64,000 nt of DNA from CAWCBH01 sp963793785 (GCA_963793785.1 CAWCBH010000003.1:1116001-1180000); one strand, 5' to 3'; numbered from the stretch's first letter, positions 1 to 10,149 are shown. Notes: generated from the sequence alone by a model not told the origin. A program made the numbers and translations.

Positions 1-1905
1 CAGATCAATTCCACGGTCGGCGACCTGGAGGCCAACGCGGCCAAGGTAGCCGACTGGACCGACCAGGCCCGCAAGGAGGGAGCCGATCTGGTCGTCTTCC
101 CCGAGCTCTGCCTGCCTGGGTATCCGGCCGAGGATCTCTATCTGAAGCGCCATTTCGTCGCCGCCAACCGCACGATCCTCGACCAGCTCGCCGGCGCAAC
201 CCGAGGGATCGTGGCCCTGGTCGGGTTCGCCGAGCCGACCGGGCCTGGAGCCGGCCACGTTGCCCACAACTCGCTTGGCGTCCTCGCCGACGGCGAGGTG
301 CGAGCCGTGTACCGCAAGAACCGGCTGCCCAACTACGGCGTCTTCGACGAGCAACGCTACTTCGAGCCGGGCGACTCGCCCGCCACCTTCGCGGTCGGCG
401 AAACCCTGGTCGGATTGACGATCTGCGAGGACTGCTGGGTCGAGGGACCCCCGGCGTCGCTGGAGGCCGCCGCGGGAGCCGAGCTGATCGCCAATCCCTC
501 CGCCTCTCCCTACAACAGGGGCAAGGGGCGCGACCGGGAGCTGATGTTCGCCGAACGCGCCCGCGCCTACGAAACCTCGCTTGCCTTCTGCAACCTCGTC
601 GGTGGCCAGGACGAGCTGGTCTTCGACGGTCACAGCATCGTCCTCGATCCGAGCGGCGAGCTGATCGCCAGGGCGGTGCAGTTCGAGGAGGAGCTGCTGG
701 TCTGCGAGGTGCCGCGCGGAAGCGGTTCGCTCGCCGAGGTGTTGTCCGACGTCGACGAGGTCTACGAGGCGCTGGTGCTCGGTCTTCGCGACTACGTTGA
801 GAAGAACGGCTTCCGCCACGTCGGAGTGGCGCTGTCGGGAGGCGTCGACTCGGCGCTGGTCGCCCTGCTGGCCGTCGACGCGCTCGGGGCCGACCGGGTC
901 AGTTGCGTGGTCATGCCCTCCCCCCACTCCAGCGACCAGACGCAGGCCGATGCCCGCGAGATCGCCGCCGGCCTCGGCGTCGAGGTGATCGAGATCCCGA
1001 TCGCTTCGATGATGGCCGGCTACGAGGAGGCCCTGGCAGGCGTGTTTCGGACCGCTGCCTCCGATGACGGCGAGTCCCCCCGCCTGCCCCGCGACCCGGC
1101 CCGCCCCTCCGAGCCCGACCTCGCGGCGGAGAACATCCAGGCCCGGATTCGCGGCAACCTGATGATGGCGCTGTCCAACAAGCACGGCTGGCTGGTCCTG
1201 ACGACCGGCAACAAGAGCGAGATGTCGGTCGGCTACGCGACGCTCTACGGCGACATGGCGGGAGGCTTCGCGGTGATCAAGGACGTACCGAAGACGCTTG
1301 TCTACGAGCTGGTTCGGCGCCGAAACCAGCGTGGTGGCGACCAGCCGGTCCCGGCCTCGGTGCTGGAGCGAGCGCCGTCGGCGGAGCTGCGGCCAGACCA
1401 GCGCGACAGCGACTCCCTGCCCCCCTACGACCTCCTGGACCGGGTCCTCGAGGCCTACGTCGAGCGCGACCAGGGTCGCGACGAGATGGTCGCGGCGGGC
1501 CTGCCCGCGGAGGTGGTCGACGAGGTGACGCGGATGGTCGATCGCTCCGAGTACAAGCGCCGCCAGGCACCGCCGGGGATTCGCATCACCCCGAAGGCCT
1601 TCGGCCGCGACCGTCGCCTGCCGATCACCAACCGCTACGCCGGCGGCTCGAGCGTCCCGGACCAGCCGTATACGATTCGGACGTGCGTCGGTGCGGACGA
1701 CGACGGTCATCTGCGCCAGCGCGCAGAGCCGCTCCTCGCCGTCTCGCACCTCGGCCTCCCAGACCCAGGTCGTGCGGCCGCGATGGCGCACCCGCGCCTC
1801 TACCACCGCCACTCCCGCAACGATCGGGCGCAGGAAGCTGACGCTCACCGCCTGCCCCATTGCCTGCATGCCCTGATCACGCACGGCCATGAACGTCGAT
1901 CGTGA
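1..1905 (+). CDS. nadE: Glutamine-dependent NAD+ synthetase, 5'-truncated
   Basis: Makes NAD+ from deamido-NAD+, ATP and ammonia released from glutamine; cytosolic, last step of NAD synthesis. The gene enters from the left edge in frame 1, so its start is missing. The N-terminal nitrilase-type amidase domain shows the catalytic triad in VVFPELCLPGYP (Glu), YRKNRLPNYGVFDE (Lys) and TICEDCWV (Cys). The synthetase domain begins at the P-loop SGGVDSALVALL (about nt 833-868), followed by TTGNKSEMSVGYATLYGDMAGG and the LPITNRY end typical of the family. The family normally stops just after this motif (about nt 1645), but the frame stays open to 1905 and runs across the 3' end of the convergent thioesterase gene. 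An indel near 1640-1690 is the likely reason. Confidence 0.93.
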   Translation, partial: QINSTVGDLEANAAKVADWTDQARKEGADLVVFPELCLPGYPAEDLYLKRHFVAANRTILDQLAGATRGIVALVGFAEPTGPGAGHVAHNSLGVLADGEVRAVYRKNRLPNYGVFDEQRYFEPGDSPATFAVGETLVGLTICEDCWVEGPPASLEAAAGAELIANPSASPYNRGKGRDRELMFAERARAYETSLAFCNLVGGQDELVFDGHSIVLDPSGELIARAVQFEEELLVCEVPRGSGSLAEVLSDVDEVYEALVLGLRDYVEKNGFRHVGVALSGGVDSALVALLAVDALGADRVSCVVMPSPHSSDQTQADAREIAAGLGVEVIEIPIASMMAGYEEALAGVFRTAASDDGESPRLPRDPARPSEPDLAAENIQARIRGNLMMALSNKHGWLVLTTGNKSEMSVGYATLYGDMAGGFAVIKDVPKTLVYELVRRRNQRGGDQPVPASVLERAPSAELRPDQRDSDSLPPYDLLDRVLEAYVERDQGRDEMVAAGLPAEVVDEVTRMVDRSEYKRRQAPPGIRITPKAFGRDRRLPITNRYAGGSSVPDQPYTIRTCVGADDDGHLRQRAEPLLAVSHLGLPDPGRAAAMAHPRLYHRHSRNDRAQEADAHRLPHCLHALITHGHERRS

Positions 1906-2064
1906 GCAGACGCTCTCGACCAGGCTCGAGATCACTCCGCCGTGGAGCAGACCGGCCGGCTGTTGCAGCTCCTCGCGGACCGAGACCCGCACCCGCGCGT
2001 GATCGGGGTCGTCGTCGAGCCACTCGGTCCCGAGCAGCTCGTCGAAGGGCGAGCGCAGCGACAT
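1635..2064 (-). CDS. PaaI-type hotdog-fold thioesterase
   Basis: Not an obvious long isolated frame, but reading leftward from ATG at 2064 gives MSLRSPFDELLGTEWLDDD, then QPAGLLHGGVISSLVE, with the HGG signature of PaaI/4HBT hotdog thioesterases, and a strand region SFLRPIVAGVAVVEARV and TTWVWEAEV typical of the fold. The family hydrolyses aryl- or acyl-CoA esters. It lies 11 nt after the stop of the MMPL-like gene, so it is probably the last gene of that unit. In frame there is no stop before the body of nadE; the TAG at 1635-1637 is in another frame, so a one-base error near 1640-1690 is likely and the 3' end given is an estimate. Confidence 0.62.
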
Positions 2065-2075
2065 CGCGCCGCAGC

Positions 2076-3647
2076 CTATCCGTCGTCGGTCGGCGAGCCG
2101 TCCGGGGGGCTTGGCCTCAGCAGCGTGGCCGCGATCAGGGCCCGCACCAGGACCAGATCCAGTGCAAGCCCGGTCGCGACCAGCAGGCCAAGTCCCTTCA
2201 TGAACTCCAGCGAGGAGGCGAGCAGCGCCAGCGCGATCACGGCCGCGGTGGCGCTGGCGACGATGCCGGCGGCGGCGGCAAGCGGATAGCCGCCGTCACG
2301 GTCGGCGCTGGCCGTGCCGGGTTGGTCGGCACGCATTGCGGCCAGTGTCGCCGCTCCCTGCGCCGCCGAGGCCGCGGCGACGGTGACGACGCCGGCCGCG
2401 AGCCAGCCGACGCCGATCGAGAAAGGATCGAAGTCCAGCAGCTCGTCGAGGCGCCCGTCCTGATAGACGAGCACGCCGATTCCGGCCGCGGCGGCGGCGG
2501 CCGGCAGGGCGCTGAGCGCCGTCGCCAGGGCCGCCAGCGGCCGGCGTCCCGCCAGCAGGCAGATCGCGCTCAGGGCGACGAAGGCGGCGCCGGCGGCGAT
2601 CAAACCCCGCGAGAGCGAGATCGGCGGCGGGGCCGGTGCGGCCAGGGCCACCGGGTCGAGCCGCAAGACCGGCAACCCGAGGACCAGCAACGCAGCCGCC
2701 GCCAGCAGACCGATCGCCACCGCCGCCGGGCGGTTCCAGCCGACGGCGGCAGCGAGGCGCTCCAGGCGCCGCTCTGTGAAGCCCCGGTCCTCAGGTTCGA
2801 GCCCCCAGAGCGCAGTCGCGGCGCCGATCGATGCGATCGAGAAGGGAACGGCGAGCAGGCTGGCCAGCACAGCGCCGAGGGCCAGCCAGGACAGATAGGA
2901 GACCCCGACCCCGAACAGGGCGGCGAAGACGACGGCGGAGGCCGCCGCCGCCGAGATCGGCACCGCCGTCGGGGCACCGCGGCGGGCCAGCCTGCACAGC
3001 AGGACCCCCGCCGGGATCCCCCCGCAGGCGGCGCCGACGAGGGACAGCACCGACACCTCGACCAGCAGCGACAGCGCGATGCACAGGGCTCCGGCGACGA
3101 GGACCGTCGCCGCAGTCGCGAAGACGGTCGCCAGGGCCGCCCTCGACCCGAGCGCGCCGATCAGGACCAGGGCGACGATCGGAGCCGCGAGCAAGAGCAG
3201 CGTCAGGTCGTCGATCGCCTCCGAGCGGGCTTCGGGAAGCCTGTTGGCGCCGCCGGAGAACGAAAGCTGCAACTGGCCGGCGTCGAGCGTCGAGGTCAGG
3301 GTGGCCACCGCCCGCGCGTTGAGGGCGGGGTCGTCGGCCAAAGCCACGGTCAGGGTCACCGAGCGGCCGTCGGCCGAGGTCGGGCTTCTCCTGACCCGCT
3401 CGACCCCGGGCGTCGTACGCAACCGCGAGCCGATCACCTCCAGCGCAACCTGGTAGGAGCCCGAGCGCACCGGCTCGGTGCCGCGGACGGTGATCTGCAG
3501 GGGCGTCGTCTTCGAGCCGGCGCCGCCGAGCGTCAGCCGGCTCTCCCCGATCCCGATCACCAGCCCCGCCGCGGCCGCGAGGACCGCGACGCCGGCCAGG
3601 ACCCGATCGGGCTGACGGGCCGAGAGGCGGAGAATCCTCGCTCCCAC
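2076..3647 (-). CDS. MMPL/RND-like membrane transporter
   Basis: About 523 residues, rich in Ala/Leu/Val. It shows one N-terminal membrane segment (LAGVAVLAAAAGLVIGIG), an extracytoplasmic stretch of about 110 residues with an RND porter-like fold pattern (TPGVERVRRSPTSADGRSV), then a block of five or so helices and a second block of helices at the C terminus. This is the MMPL arrangement, but the second half lacks the large periplasmic loop, so it is shorter than most MMPL lipid exporters. GTG 3647 (MGARILRLSARQPDRVL) is chosen because the longer GTG at 3716 would overlap the divergent gene starting at 3710. Substrate cannot be inferred. Confidence 0.7.
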   Translation of the reverse strand: MGARILRLSARQPDRVLAGVAVLAAAAGLVIGIGESRLTLGGAGSKTTPLQITVRGTEPVRSGSYQVALEVIGSRLRTTPGVERVRRSPTSADGRSVTLTVALADDPALNARAVATLTSTLDAGQLQLSFSGGANRLPEARSEAIDDLTLLLLAAPIVALVLIGALGSRAALATVFATAATVLVAGALCIALSLLVEVSVLSLVGAACGGIPAGVLLCRLARRGAPTAVPISAAAASAVVFAALFGVGVSYLSWLALGAVLASLLAVPFSIASIGAATALWGLEPEDRGFTERRLERLAAAVGWNRPAAVAIGLLAAAALLVLGLPVLRLDPVALAAPAPPPISLSRGLIAAGAAFVALSAICLLAGRRPLAALATALSALPAAAAAAGIGVLVYQDGRLDELLDFDPFSIGVGWLAAGVVTVAAASAAQGAATLAAMRADQPGTASADRDGGYPLAAAAGIVASATAAVIALALLASSLEFMKGLGLLVATGLALDLVLVRALIAATLLRPSPPDGSPTDDG

Positions 3648-3709
3648 ACCGGGAAAATAGCTGCGCCGACCGGCGTCCAGCCGCAACCCGAACCCGTAGG
3701 CTTCCCGCC

Positions 3710-4765
3710 GTGGCACTGAGCGAGGACCAGAGGGCGATGCTGCAGCTGCTCCTGCAGCGCCGCCAGAGCTATGACGACATCGGCTCGTTGCTCGGGCTCG
3801 AGGTCGATGAGGTCCGCTCGCGGGCCCGGGCGGCGCTGACCGAGATCGGCGGCGAGGATCCCGACCGGTCGGTCGGCCTCACCGACTACATGCTCGGCCA
3901 GGCGGACCCGATCGGTCGCGCCGACGTCGCCCGTCACCTGCAGGCCGACCCGGGCTCGCGGGCGCTGGCCGAGCAGCTCCTCGCCCAGCTTCGCCTGCTG
4001 GCCCCTGACGCCGATCTTCCCTCCCTGCCCGCGGCCAAGCCGGGCCGCCGCGCCTCAGCGCCCGCGGCGGCCACCCCCACTCCGACCAGGCCCGAACCCG
4101 AAGCCCCCGAAACCGGGCGAGGCTCGCCGATCGGCGCCGTCTCCGGGCGGCAGCGGCGTCTGATCGGGGCCCTGCTCGGCGGCGGGCTGCTGGTCGCGAT
4201 CGTCGTCCTCCTCGCCACCGGCGCCCTCTCGGGAGATGACGGAGATGCCGAGTCCGCCGATACCGGCACCGAGGCGGCCAACACCGATTCCGGCACCGAG
4301 ACCCCGGTCGCCGAGGACACCCTGACGCGGGCGGTGCTGACCTCGCCGAGCGGCGGCGAGGCCCGCGGCGCGGCGCTGTTCGGGCGGATCCGCGACGTTC
4401 CGGTGCTGGAGGTGCGGGCCGTCGGTCTGGAGCCGTCGGGCCAGGGCCGCAGCTACTACGTCTGGCTTTACCAGTCCGACCGTGTGGCGCTGCGGGTCGG
4501 TTCGGTCAAGGTCGGCGAGAGCGGCCGGATCCTCTCCCAGATCCCCCTCCCTTCCCAGGCGCTCGGGTTCGTCGCCAACGGAACCTTCGGCTCGATCGTC
4601 GTCTCGCTGACCGGCGACCAGGCTTTCCGGGCCGAGGTGCAACGGGCCCGCCGCGAACGGCAGCTACCGCGTTTCCTCGGCCAGAAGGTGATGCAGGGCG
4701 AGATCACCGGGCCGGGCGTCCAGGGTGCCGCCGCGCAGGGCGAGACGCCCGAGGACGGCGGCTAG
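3710..4765 (+). CDS. Membrane protein with sigma-region-4-like HTH and RskA-like extracytoplasmic domain
   Basis: 351 residues from GTG. Residues 1-45 (LQRRQSYDDIGSLLGLEVDE) look like a sigma-70 region 4 or similar helix-turn-helix. A Pro/Ala-rich linker (100-145) follows, then one membrane helix (about 151-173, LIGALLGGGLLVAIVVLLAT), an acidic Thr/Asp linker, and a domain (about 205-335) resembling the anti-sigma K (RskA) C-terminal domain: SYYVWLYQSDRVALRVGSV and GTFGSIVVSLTGD. The layout suggests a sensor that couples an outside domain to a cytosolic HTH. It is not paired with a sigma factor gene. It is transcribed away from the MMPL gene. Domain assignments are by eye. Confidence 0.68.
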   Translation: MALSEDQRAMLQLLLQRRQSYDDIGSLLGLEVDEVRSRARAALTEIGGEDPDRSVGLTDYMLGQADPIGRADVARHLQADPGSRALAEQLLAQLRLLAPDADLPSLPAAKPGRRASAPAAATPTPTRPEPEAPETGRGSPIGAVSGRQRRLIGALLGGGLLVAIVVLLATGALSGDDGDAESADTGTEAANTDSGTETPVAEDTLTRAVLTSPSGGEARGAALFGRIRDVPVLEVRAVGLEPSGQGRSYYVWLYQSDRVALRVGSVKVGESGRILSQIPLPSQALGFVANGTFGSIVVSLTGDQAFRAEVQRARRERQLPRFLGQKVMQGEITGPGVQGAAAQGETPEDGG

Positions 4766-4794
4766 CGCCTATCTGAGACGCGGCTCGCCGGGAC

Positions 4795-5694
4795 TCAGAG
4801 CCCGGCGACCTCGCGGGTGCGCTCGCTGGCCGAGGCTGCGCTTGCGCCCTGCTCGGCGGCGAGCTGATCGAACTCCCTGATCGCCTCCGGGACGACCTGG
4901 CCGGTCCGGCGCTCGGCGATCGCAGAGACGAACAGCTGGCGGATCGGCAGCAGCTTCAGGAACCAGCGCGGGTAGGCGACGCGACGGCGGCGCTCCGCGA
5001 TCGCGCTGACGACCTCGTCGATCGCCGGCGGCAGCGGGTAGGTGCGCGCAAACGGGCGCGGCATCTCCGCCTTCGCTCGCTGCAGCAGCGGCATCTCGCG
5101 CTCGCCGTCGGTGACCATGTCGGTGTCGAGGAAGAGGAAGTAGGCGACGCCGACGGCGACGCCGAGCGGCAGCATCTCGACCCGCAGGCAGTCGCTGAGC
5201 GCCTCGACGCCGGCCTTGGCGGAGCAGTAGGCGCTCAAGCCGGGAGCTCGCATCACCGCCGCCGTCGAGGCGATGTTGAGCAGATAGCCGCCGGAGCGCT
5301 CGAGGTGGGGCAGCGCGGCCCGGTCGGTGTACATCACGCCGAGCAGGTTGATCTCGATCACCCGCTCCCAGGAGCGGAGGTCCTGGGAGCGCAAGGGGCC
5401 GCCGGTGGCGATGCCGGCGTTGGCGACGACGACGTCGAGGCCGCCGAGCGCTTCCGCGGCCTCGTCGACCGCCGCGGTCACCTTCTCGTTGTCGGAGACG
5501 TCGCACTCGGCGACGAAGGTGCCTTCGCCGCAACGCTCGGCGACTGCCGCCATCCTCTCCGGCTCGAGGCCGACGAGCGCGATCCGCGCCCCGTGCGAGG
5601 CGAGCCGTTCCGCGAGCGCGGCGCCGATTCCGCGCGCCGCCCCGGTGATCAGGACGCGCTTGCCCGTCAGTCGGGAGAGGTCGGCCGAAGCCAC
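4795..5694 (-). CDS. Short-chain dehydrogenase/reductase (SDR)
   Basis: About 299 residues from GTG 5694. It has the classical SDR cofactor motif VLITGAARGIGAALAE, acidic D in ECDVSD, NAG in VVVANAGIATGG, active-site Ser in LLNIAST and the YxxxK pair in YCSAKAG. The extended C terminus with RYPLPP-like and SAIAERRRRVAYPRWFLKLLP matches actinobacterial SDRs that act on lipids or other hydrophobic alcohols, but the substrate is unknown. The open frame extends upstream to 5943; that part is an antisense-frame shadow of the flavin oxidase gene. It follows the oxidase by 47 nt on the same strand, so the two may be co-transcribed. Confidence 0.88.
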   Translation of the reverse strand: MASADLSRLTGKRVLITGAARGIGAALAERLASHGARIALVGLEPERMAAVAERCGEGTFVAECDVSDNEKVTAAVDEAAEALGGLDVVVANAGIATGGPLRSQDLRSWERVIEINLLGVMYTDRAALPHLERSGGYLLNIASTAAVMRAPGLSAYCSAKAGVEALSDCLRVEMLPLGVAVGVAYFLFLDTDMVTDGEREMPLLQRAKAEMPRPFARTYPLPPAIDEVVSAIAERRRRVAYPRWFLKLLPIRQLFVSAIAERRTGQVVPEAIREFDQLAAEQGASAASASERTREVAGL

Positions 5695-5741
5695 ACGGCG
5701 ACCATATGGGTCCGGCGAGACCCGCGCAAGCGGACCGCGAC

Positions 5742-7367
<1,626 letters not shown>

Positions 7368-7375
<8 letters not shown>

Positions 7376-7832
7376 CGTCGCCCACCAGCGCCTGCTCGAT
7401 CCCATCCAGGGCCTCGTCGAGGATTCCGCCCTGGCCGCGCCCCATCATCGGCGAGCCGAGCCGCGAGAGGCCGCGCAGCGTCTGCCGCGATGTCAGGCGT
7501 ACCTCGGTGCCGCCGTCACCGGGGCTGAGGCCGATCTCCAGCACCGAGCTGCGCAGGTGGCGCTCGAAGGGTGTGTCGGCGAGCTGCTGCTCCCAGATGT
7601 AGCGCTCGCCCTCGGCAGCGCTGATGCAGCGATAGTCGGCCCGGACTCCCCGCCCGGCAGCCGTCTCCAGCACCGTCGTCCACTGGCTTCGCTTGCCGGT
7701 GCTGGTGCGTTCCACGTTCTCGACCCGGGTCGTGCGCGGCCACCAGCGGGGCAGGTTGTAGGGGTCCGAGACGAGGTCCCAGACCGCGGCGGCGGGGGCG
7801 GCGACCGTGCGGCGGCGGGTGACCTTGGGCAT
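7368..7832 (-). CDS. SRPBCC (START-like) domain protein
   Basis: 154 residues. MPKVTRRRTVAAPAAAVWDLVSDPYNLPRWWPRT is the usual N-terminal strand and first helices of polyketide cyclase/START-like proteins, with the pocket Trp pair; the C-terminal helix is GILDEALDGIEQAL. These proteins bind hydrophobic ligands or remove them; the ligand cannot be read from sequence. It lies 40 nt after the FtsR-like gene and overlaps the start of the flavin oxidase, so it seems to link the regulatory operon with the oxidase and SDR genes. Confidence 0.85.
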
Positions 7833-7872
7833 CAGCCGCGGTTGGGCTTGGCCCGCGCGGCGTGCAGGGCCC

Positions 7873-8642
7873 TCACTCCCCCGCGAGGCGCCGTAGGTCG
7901 CGGACCAGCAACAGGTGCTTGAGGTGGCTCACGGTCGCGGCCAGGCTCTCGAGGCTCTCCAGCGCCTCCTTGCGCCGCTGCGGATTGCGCGAGCGCAGCG
8001 AAGGCCCGAGCAGGGCCTCGAGCAGGTTTGCCTCGCGGTCGGCGGAGGAGCGAAAGACGCGCAGGTTGCGAGCGCGCGACTCCGACCCGTGACAGCTCGT
8101 TGGCGGAGCGGACGATCTCGCGATCGGTCTCGTCGTAGACCGTCTTTCCATCGCGTTGCTCGGGCTGGATGATGCCGAAGTTCTCCAGCTCGGCGACCAG
8201 CTCCTCGCGGGCGCCGGTGTCCTCGATCAGGTCCTCCAGTCGCAGGTAGGCGGTCGAGGTGTTGACCAGGATCGCGCGGCGAACCGCGGCGCTGGTCGGC
8301 CCCCGCTCGCCCCCGACCTCGATGTCGCGGCCGGCGGCAAGCTCCTGGCGAATCACCCGCAGCGGCAGGAACTCGTCGCGCTGCAGGCGCAGGATCGTCC
8401 GCAGGCGCTCGACGTCGGACTGGCTGTAGAGGCGGTATCCGCCCGCGGTTCGCCGCGGCGTCAGCAGCTTCTGGTCCTCCAGGTAGCGGATCTTCGAGAT
8501 CGAGATGTCGTCGAACTCGCTCTGCAGGACCTTGCAGACGGCGCCGATCGTCAGCGCCTTGCGGGGGCGGCTGGCCGAGTCCGGTCGCCGAACGCGAACG
8601 CTCGCCGGCGTCGGTCCTCGCGCGCTTCTCCGAGACCGCCAT
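7873..8642 (-). pseudogene. ftsR: MerR-family regulator, FtsR-like (frameshifted)
   Basis: Reading across two frame changes (near 8565 and 8095) gives one MerR protein. N-terminal winged HTH: KALTIGAVCKVLQSEF, ISISKIRYLEDQKLLTPRRT, GGYRLYSQSDVERL. Middle: LVNTSTAYLRLEDLIEDTGA and FGIIQPEQRDGKTVYDETD, a second HTH-like ligand domain. C terminus: LLEALLGPSLRSRNPQRRKE to LRRLAGE. ATG 8642 overlaps the FHA stop (TGATG). In Mycobacterium tuberculosis the garA gene is followed by the MerR regulator Rv1828/FtsR, which controls cell-division genes; the same pairing here supports this name. The breaks are probably read errors. Confidence 0.78.
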
Positions 8643-9112
8643 CAGCGCTCCAGATAGCTGAGCTTGTACTTGCCGACCTGGATCTCGTCGCCGTCCGAGA
8701 GCCGGTGGGACTCGATCCGGCGCCGGTTGACGTAGGTGCCGTTCAGCGACCCGAGGTCGTCGATGTAGAGGCCGTCGCGGCGACGTACCAGCAGGGCATG
8801 GTTTCGCGACACGGTCACGTCGTCGAGGAAGACGCCCGCGTCGGGGCTGCGGCCGATGCTGATCCGGTCCTCGTTGACCGAGAAGCTCTCCCCCGCCCTG
8901 CCGCCGCCGGAACGGATCACCAGCGCCGCACCGGCCTGCTCGACAACGCGGTCGATGTCGACCGGCTGCATCTCGCCGGTCTCGGCGACCGTGTAGGTCA
9001 TCGTCGTCGGCTCGTCGCCGCCTTCGGAGCGGCCGAGGTAGGCGCCGCACTTCTGGCAGTAGTTGGCGCCCTCGGGGTTGACGAAGCCGCACTCTGGACA
9101 GTGGACAGCCAT
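8642..9112 (-). CDS. Zinc-ribbon FHA-domain protein, GarA/OdhI-like
   Basis: 156 residues. N-terminal zinc ribbon CPECG (5-9) and CQKCG (19-23), absent from mycobacterial GarA. A TTMTY stretch (36-40) occupies the place of the ETTS phospho-switch of GarA. The FHA domain (about 60-156) carries GRSPDAGVFLDDVTVSRNHA and LGSLNGTYVNRRR, very close to GarA. GarA/OdhI bind and inhibit 2-oxoglutarate dehydrogenase and glutamate dehydrogenase unless phosphorylated by a Ser/Thr kinase such as PknG. The gene sits 13 nt after the RsiG-like gene and overlaps the FtsR-like gene, so all three are one operon. Kinase and target are inference. Confidence 0.9.
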   Translation of the reverse strand: MAVHCPECGFVNPEGANYCQKCGAYLGRSEGGDEPTTMTYTVAETGEMQPVDIDRVVEQAGAALVIRSGGGRAGESFSVNEDRISIGRSPDAGVFLDDVTVSRNHALLVRRRDGLYIDDLGSLNGTYVNRRRIESHRLSDGDEIQVGKYKLSYLER

Positions 9113-9125
9113 GGTCGGCCTGGCC

Positions 9126-9394
9126 TCAGGCGGCGGTGTTGTCCTTCGGAGCGCTGCGGGCCTTGCCGGCGAGGATCTCGGTCAGCTGGCGGACGTCGTC
9201 GCCGGAGATCAGCGAGTCGCCCTGCTCGCGCTTCTGGCGCAGCCGGTTGACCAGCTCGGCCCGCAGGATGTCGATCTTGCCGTGCAGCACGCGGCGCCGG
9301 TAGGAGACCTCCTGCTCCTCCTCGGTGAGCTGCTCGATCAGGGCCTTCAGTTCTGGTCCTCGAGGGCCCCGAGGTCGGGAAAGGTCTCCTCCAT
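9126..9394 (-). CDS. rsiG: RsiG-like anti-sigma factor with one c-di-GMP motif (one frameshift)
   Basis: From ATG 9394, with AGGAG just upstream, the reading is MEETFPDLGALEDQ, then a missing base near 9352, then LKALIEQLTEEEQEVSYRRR and on to LAGKARSAPKDNTAA, about 89 residues, a predicted helical hairpin. The segment EQEVSYRRRVLHGKID fits E(X)3S(X)2R(X)3[Q]X3D of RsiG with exact spacing, His replacing Gln. RsiG binds c-di-GMP and sequesters the sigma factor WhiG. Streptomyces RsiG has two motif copies; Rubrobacter RsiG has one and works as a homodimer. One copy here predicts the latter form. No whiG gene is in the window. Confidence 0.78.
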
Positions 9395-9454
9395 CTCGCT
9401 CCTTGCTTGTGGCCCGCCGATCTCGCGATCGCCGGCGCGGTGGTCTGTGGGGCG

Positions 9455-9482
9455 ATTATAGGTCGCCGCGCGCAAGGTTCAA
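9455..9482 (-). promoter_or_regulatory. Sigma-70-type promoter of the rsiG-FHA-ftsR operon
   Basis: On the minus strand, TTGAAC (9482-9477) and a perfect TATAAT (9460-9455) are separated by 16 nt, ending 61 nt before the ATG of the RsiG-like gene. It overlaps the 3' end of the pgsA-like gene, whose TAA stop lies inside the -10 box. In a genome this GC-rich a perfect TATAAT by chance is unlikely. Confidence 0.6.
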
Positions 9483-10146
9483 CCAAAGCTTTAGGTTTAT
9501 GAAGAGTGAGGGTCGGCTTGCAGGCGCCGCGCGCGCCCGCATGCCCAGGCGTGCGTAGAGGATCGTCGCCGCGAACGCCAGGACCAGGCCGAAGATCAGC
9601 AGCGCCGTCGGCACCCAGCCCTCGAAGACCATCGCGAAGAAGATCGCCGACATGATCGGGAAGACCGCCAGCCGGCCGAGCCAGTTGACCTCGATGTCGA
9701 CGCCGTGGCGGAGGCCGTACTGCGCCAGCGCCAGGGTCACCGCCTCGCGGACCACGACCAGCGCCAGCGCCCAGCGGGGCAGCAGCTCGAAGTGCCAGCA
9801 GACGGCGGCCCCGGCGAAGATCGTCAGCCGGTCGACGACCGGGTCCAGGAGCGCTCCCATGCGGCTGTACTGGCCGGTGACCCGGGCCAGCAGCCCGTCC
9901 AGGTAGTCGCCGGCCGCGATCAGCCAGAACAGGATCGCCGCGGCGGCACTGCGCCCGTCGCCCGAGTCGAAGGCCAGGTAGAGGAAGACGGGGATCGCGG
10001 CCAGCCGCAGGTAGCCGACCATGTTCGGGATCGTCAGCGGCCGCAGCGGCTCTCCGGCTGCGGGTCTGGGCGGGCGCCGGGGCGGTACGGTCGAGCCCGA
10101 AGAGGCGCCGCAGCCGGCCCGGTCCGAACGGGGCCGGAGCGCCCAC
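9456..10146 (-). CDS. pgsA: CDP-alcohol phosphatidyltransferase (frameshift near start)
   Basis: Membrane enzyme that joins a CDP-diacylglycerol to an alcohol, usually glycerol-3-phosphate, for phospholipid synthesis. The clean frame 9456-10022 holds the catalytic signature DGLLARVTGQYSRMGALLDP then VVDR, and four to five membrane helices. In frame upstream, LTIPNMVGYLRLAAIPVF matches the usual N-terminal start of PgsA, showing that ATG 10022 is internal. A GTG at 10146, 4 nt after the proS stop, reads MGAPAPFGPGRLRRLFGLDR in another frame, so the real start is probably 10146 with an indel near 10060. Other CDP-alcohols (inositol phosphate, serine) cannot be excluded. Confidence 0.82.
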
Positions 10147-10149
10147 CCG

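Noticed and set aside
1902..3719. Long rightward open frame rich in Arg and Gln opposite the MMPL-like gene
   Set aside because: Composition is that of an antisense shadow; the minus-strand gene has clear membrane helices and normal codon use.
9340..9360. Programmed ribosomal frameshift in the RsiG-like gene
   Set aside because: No slippery heptamer or stimulatory structure is evident, and the same kind of break occurs in many unrelated genes here.
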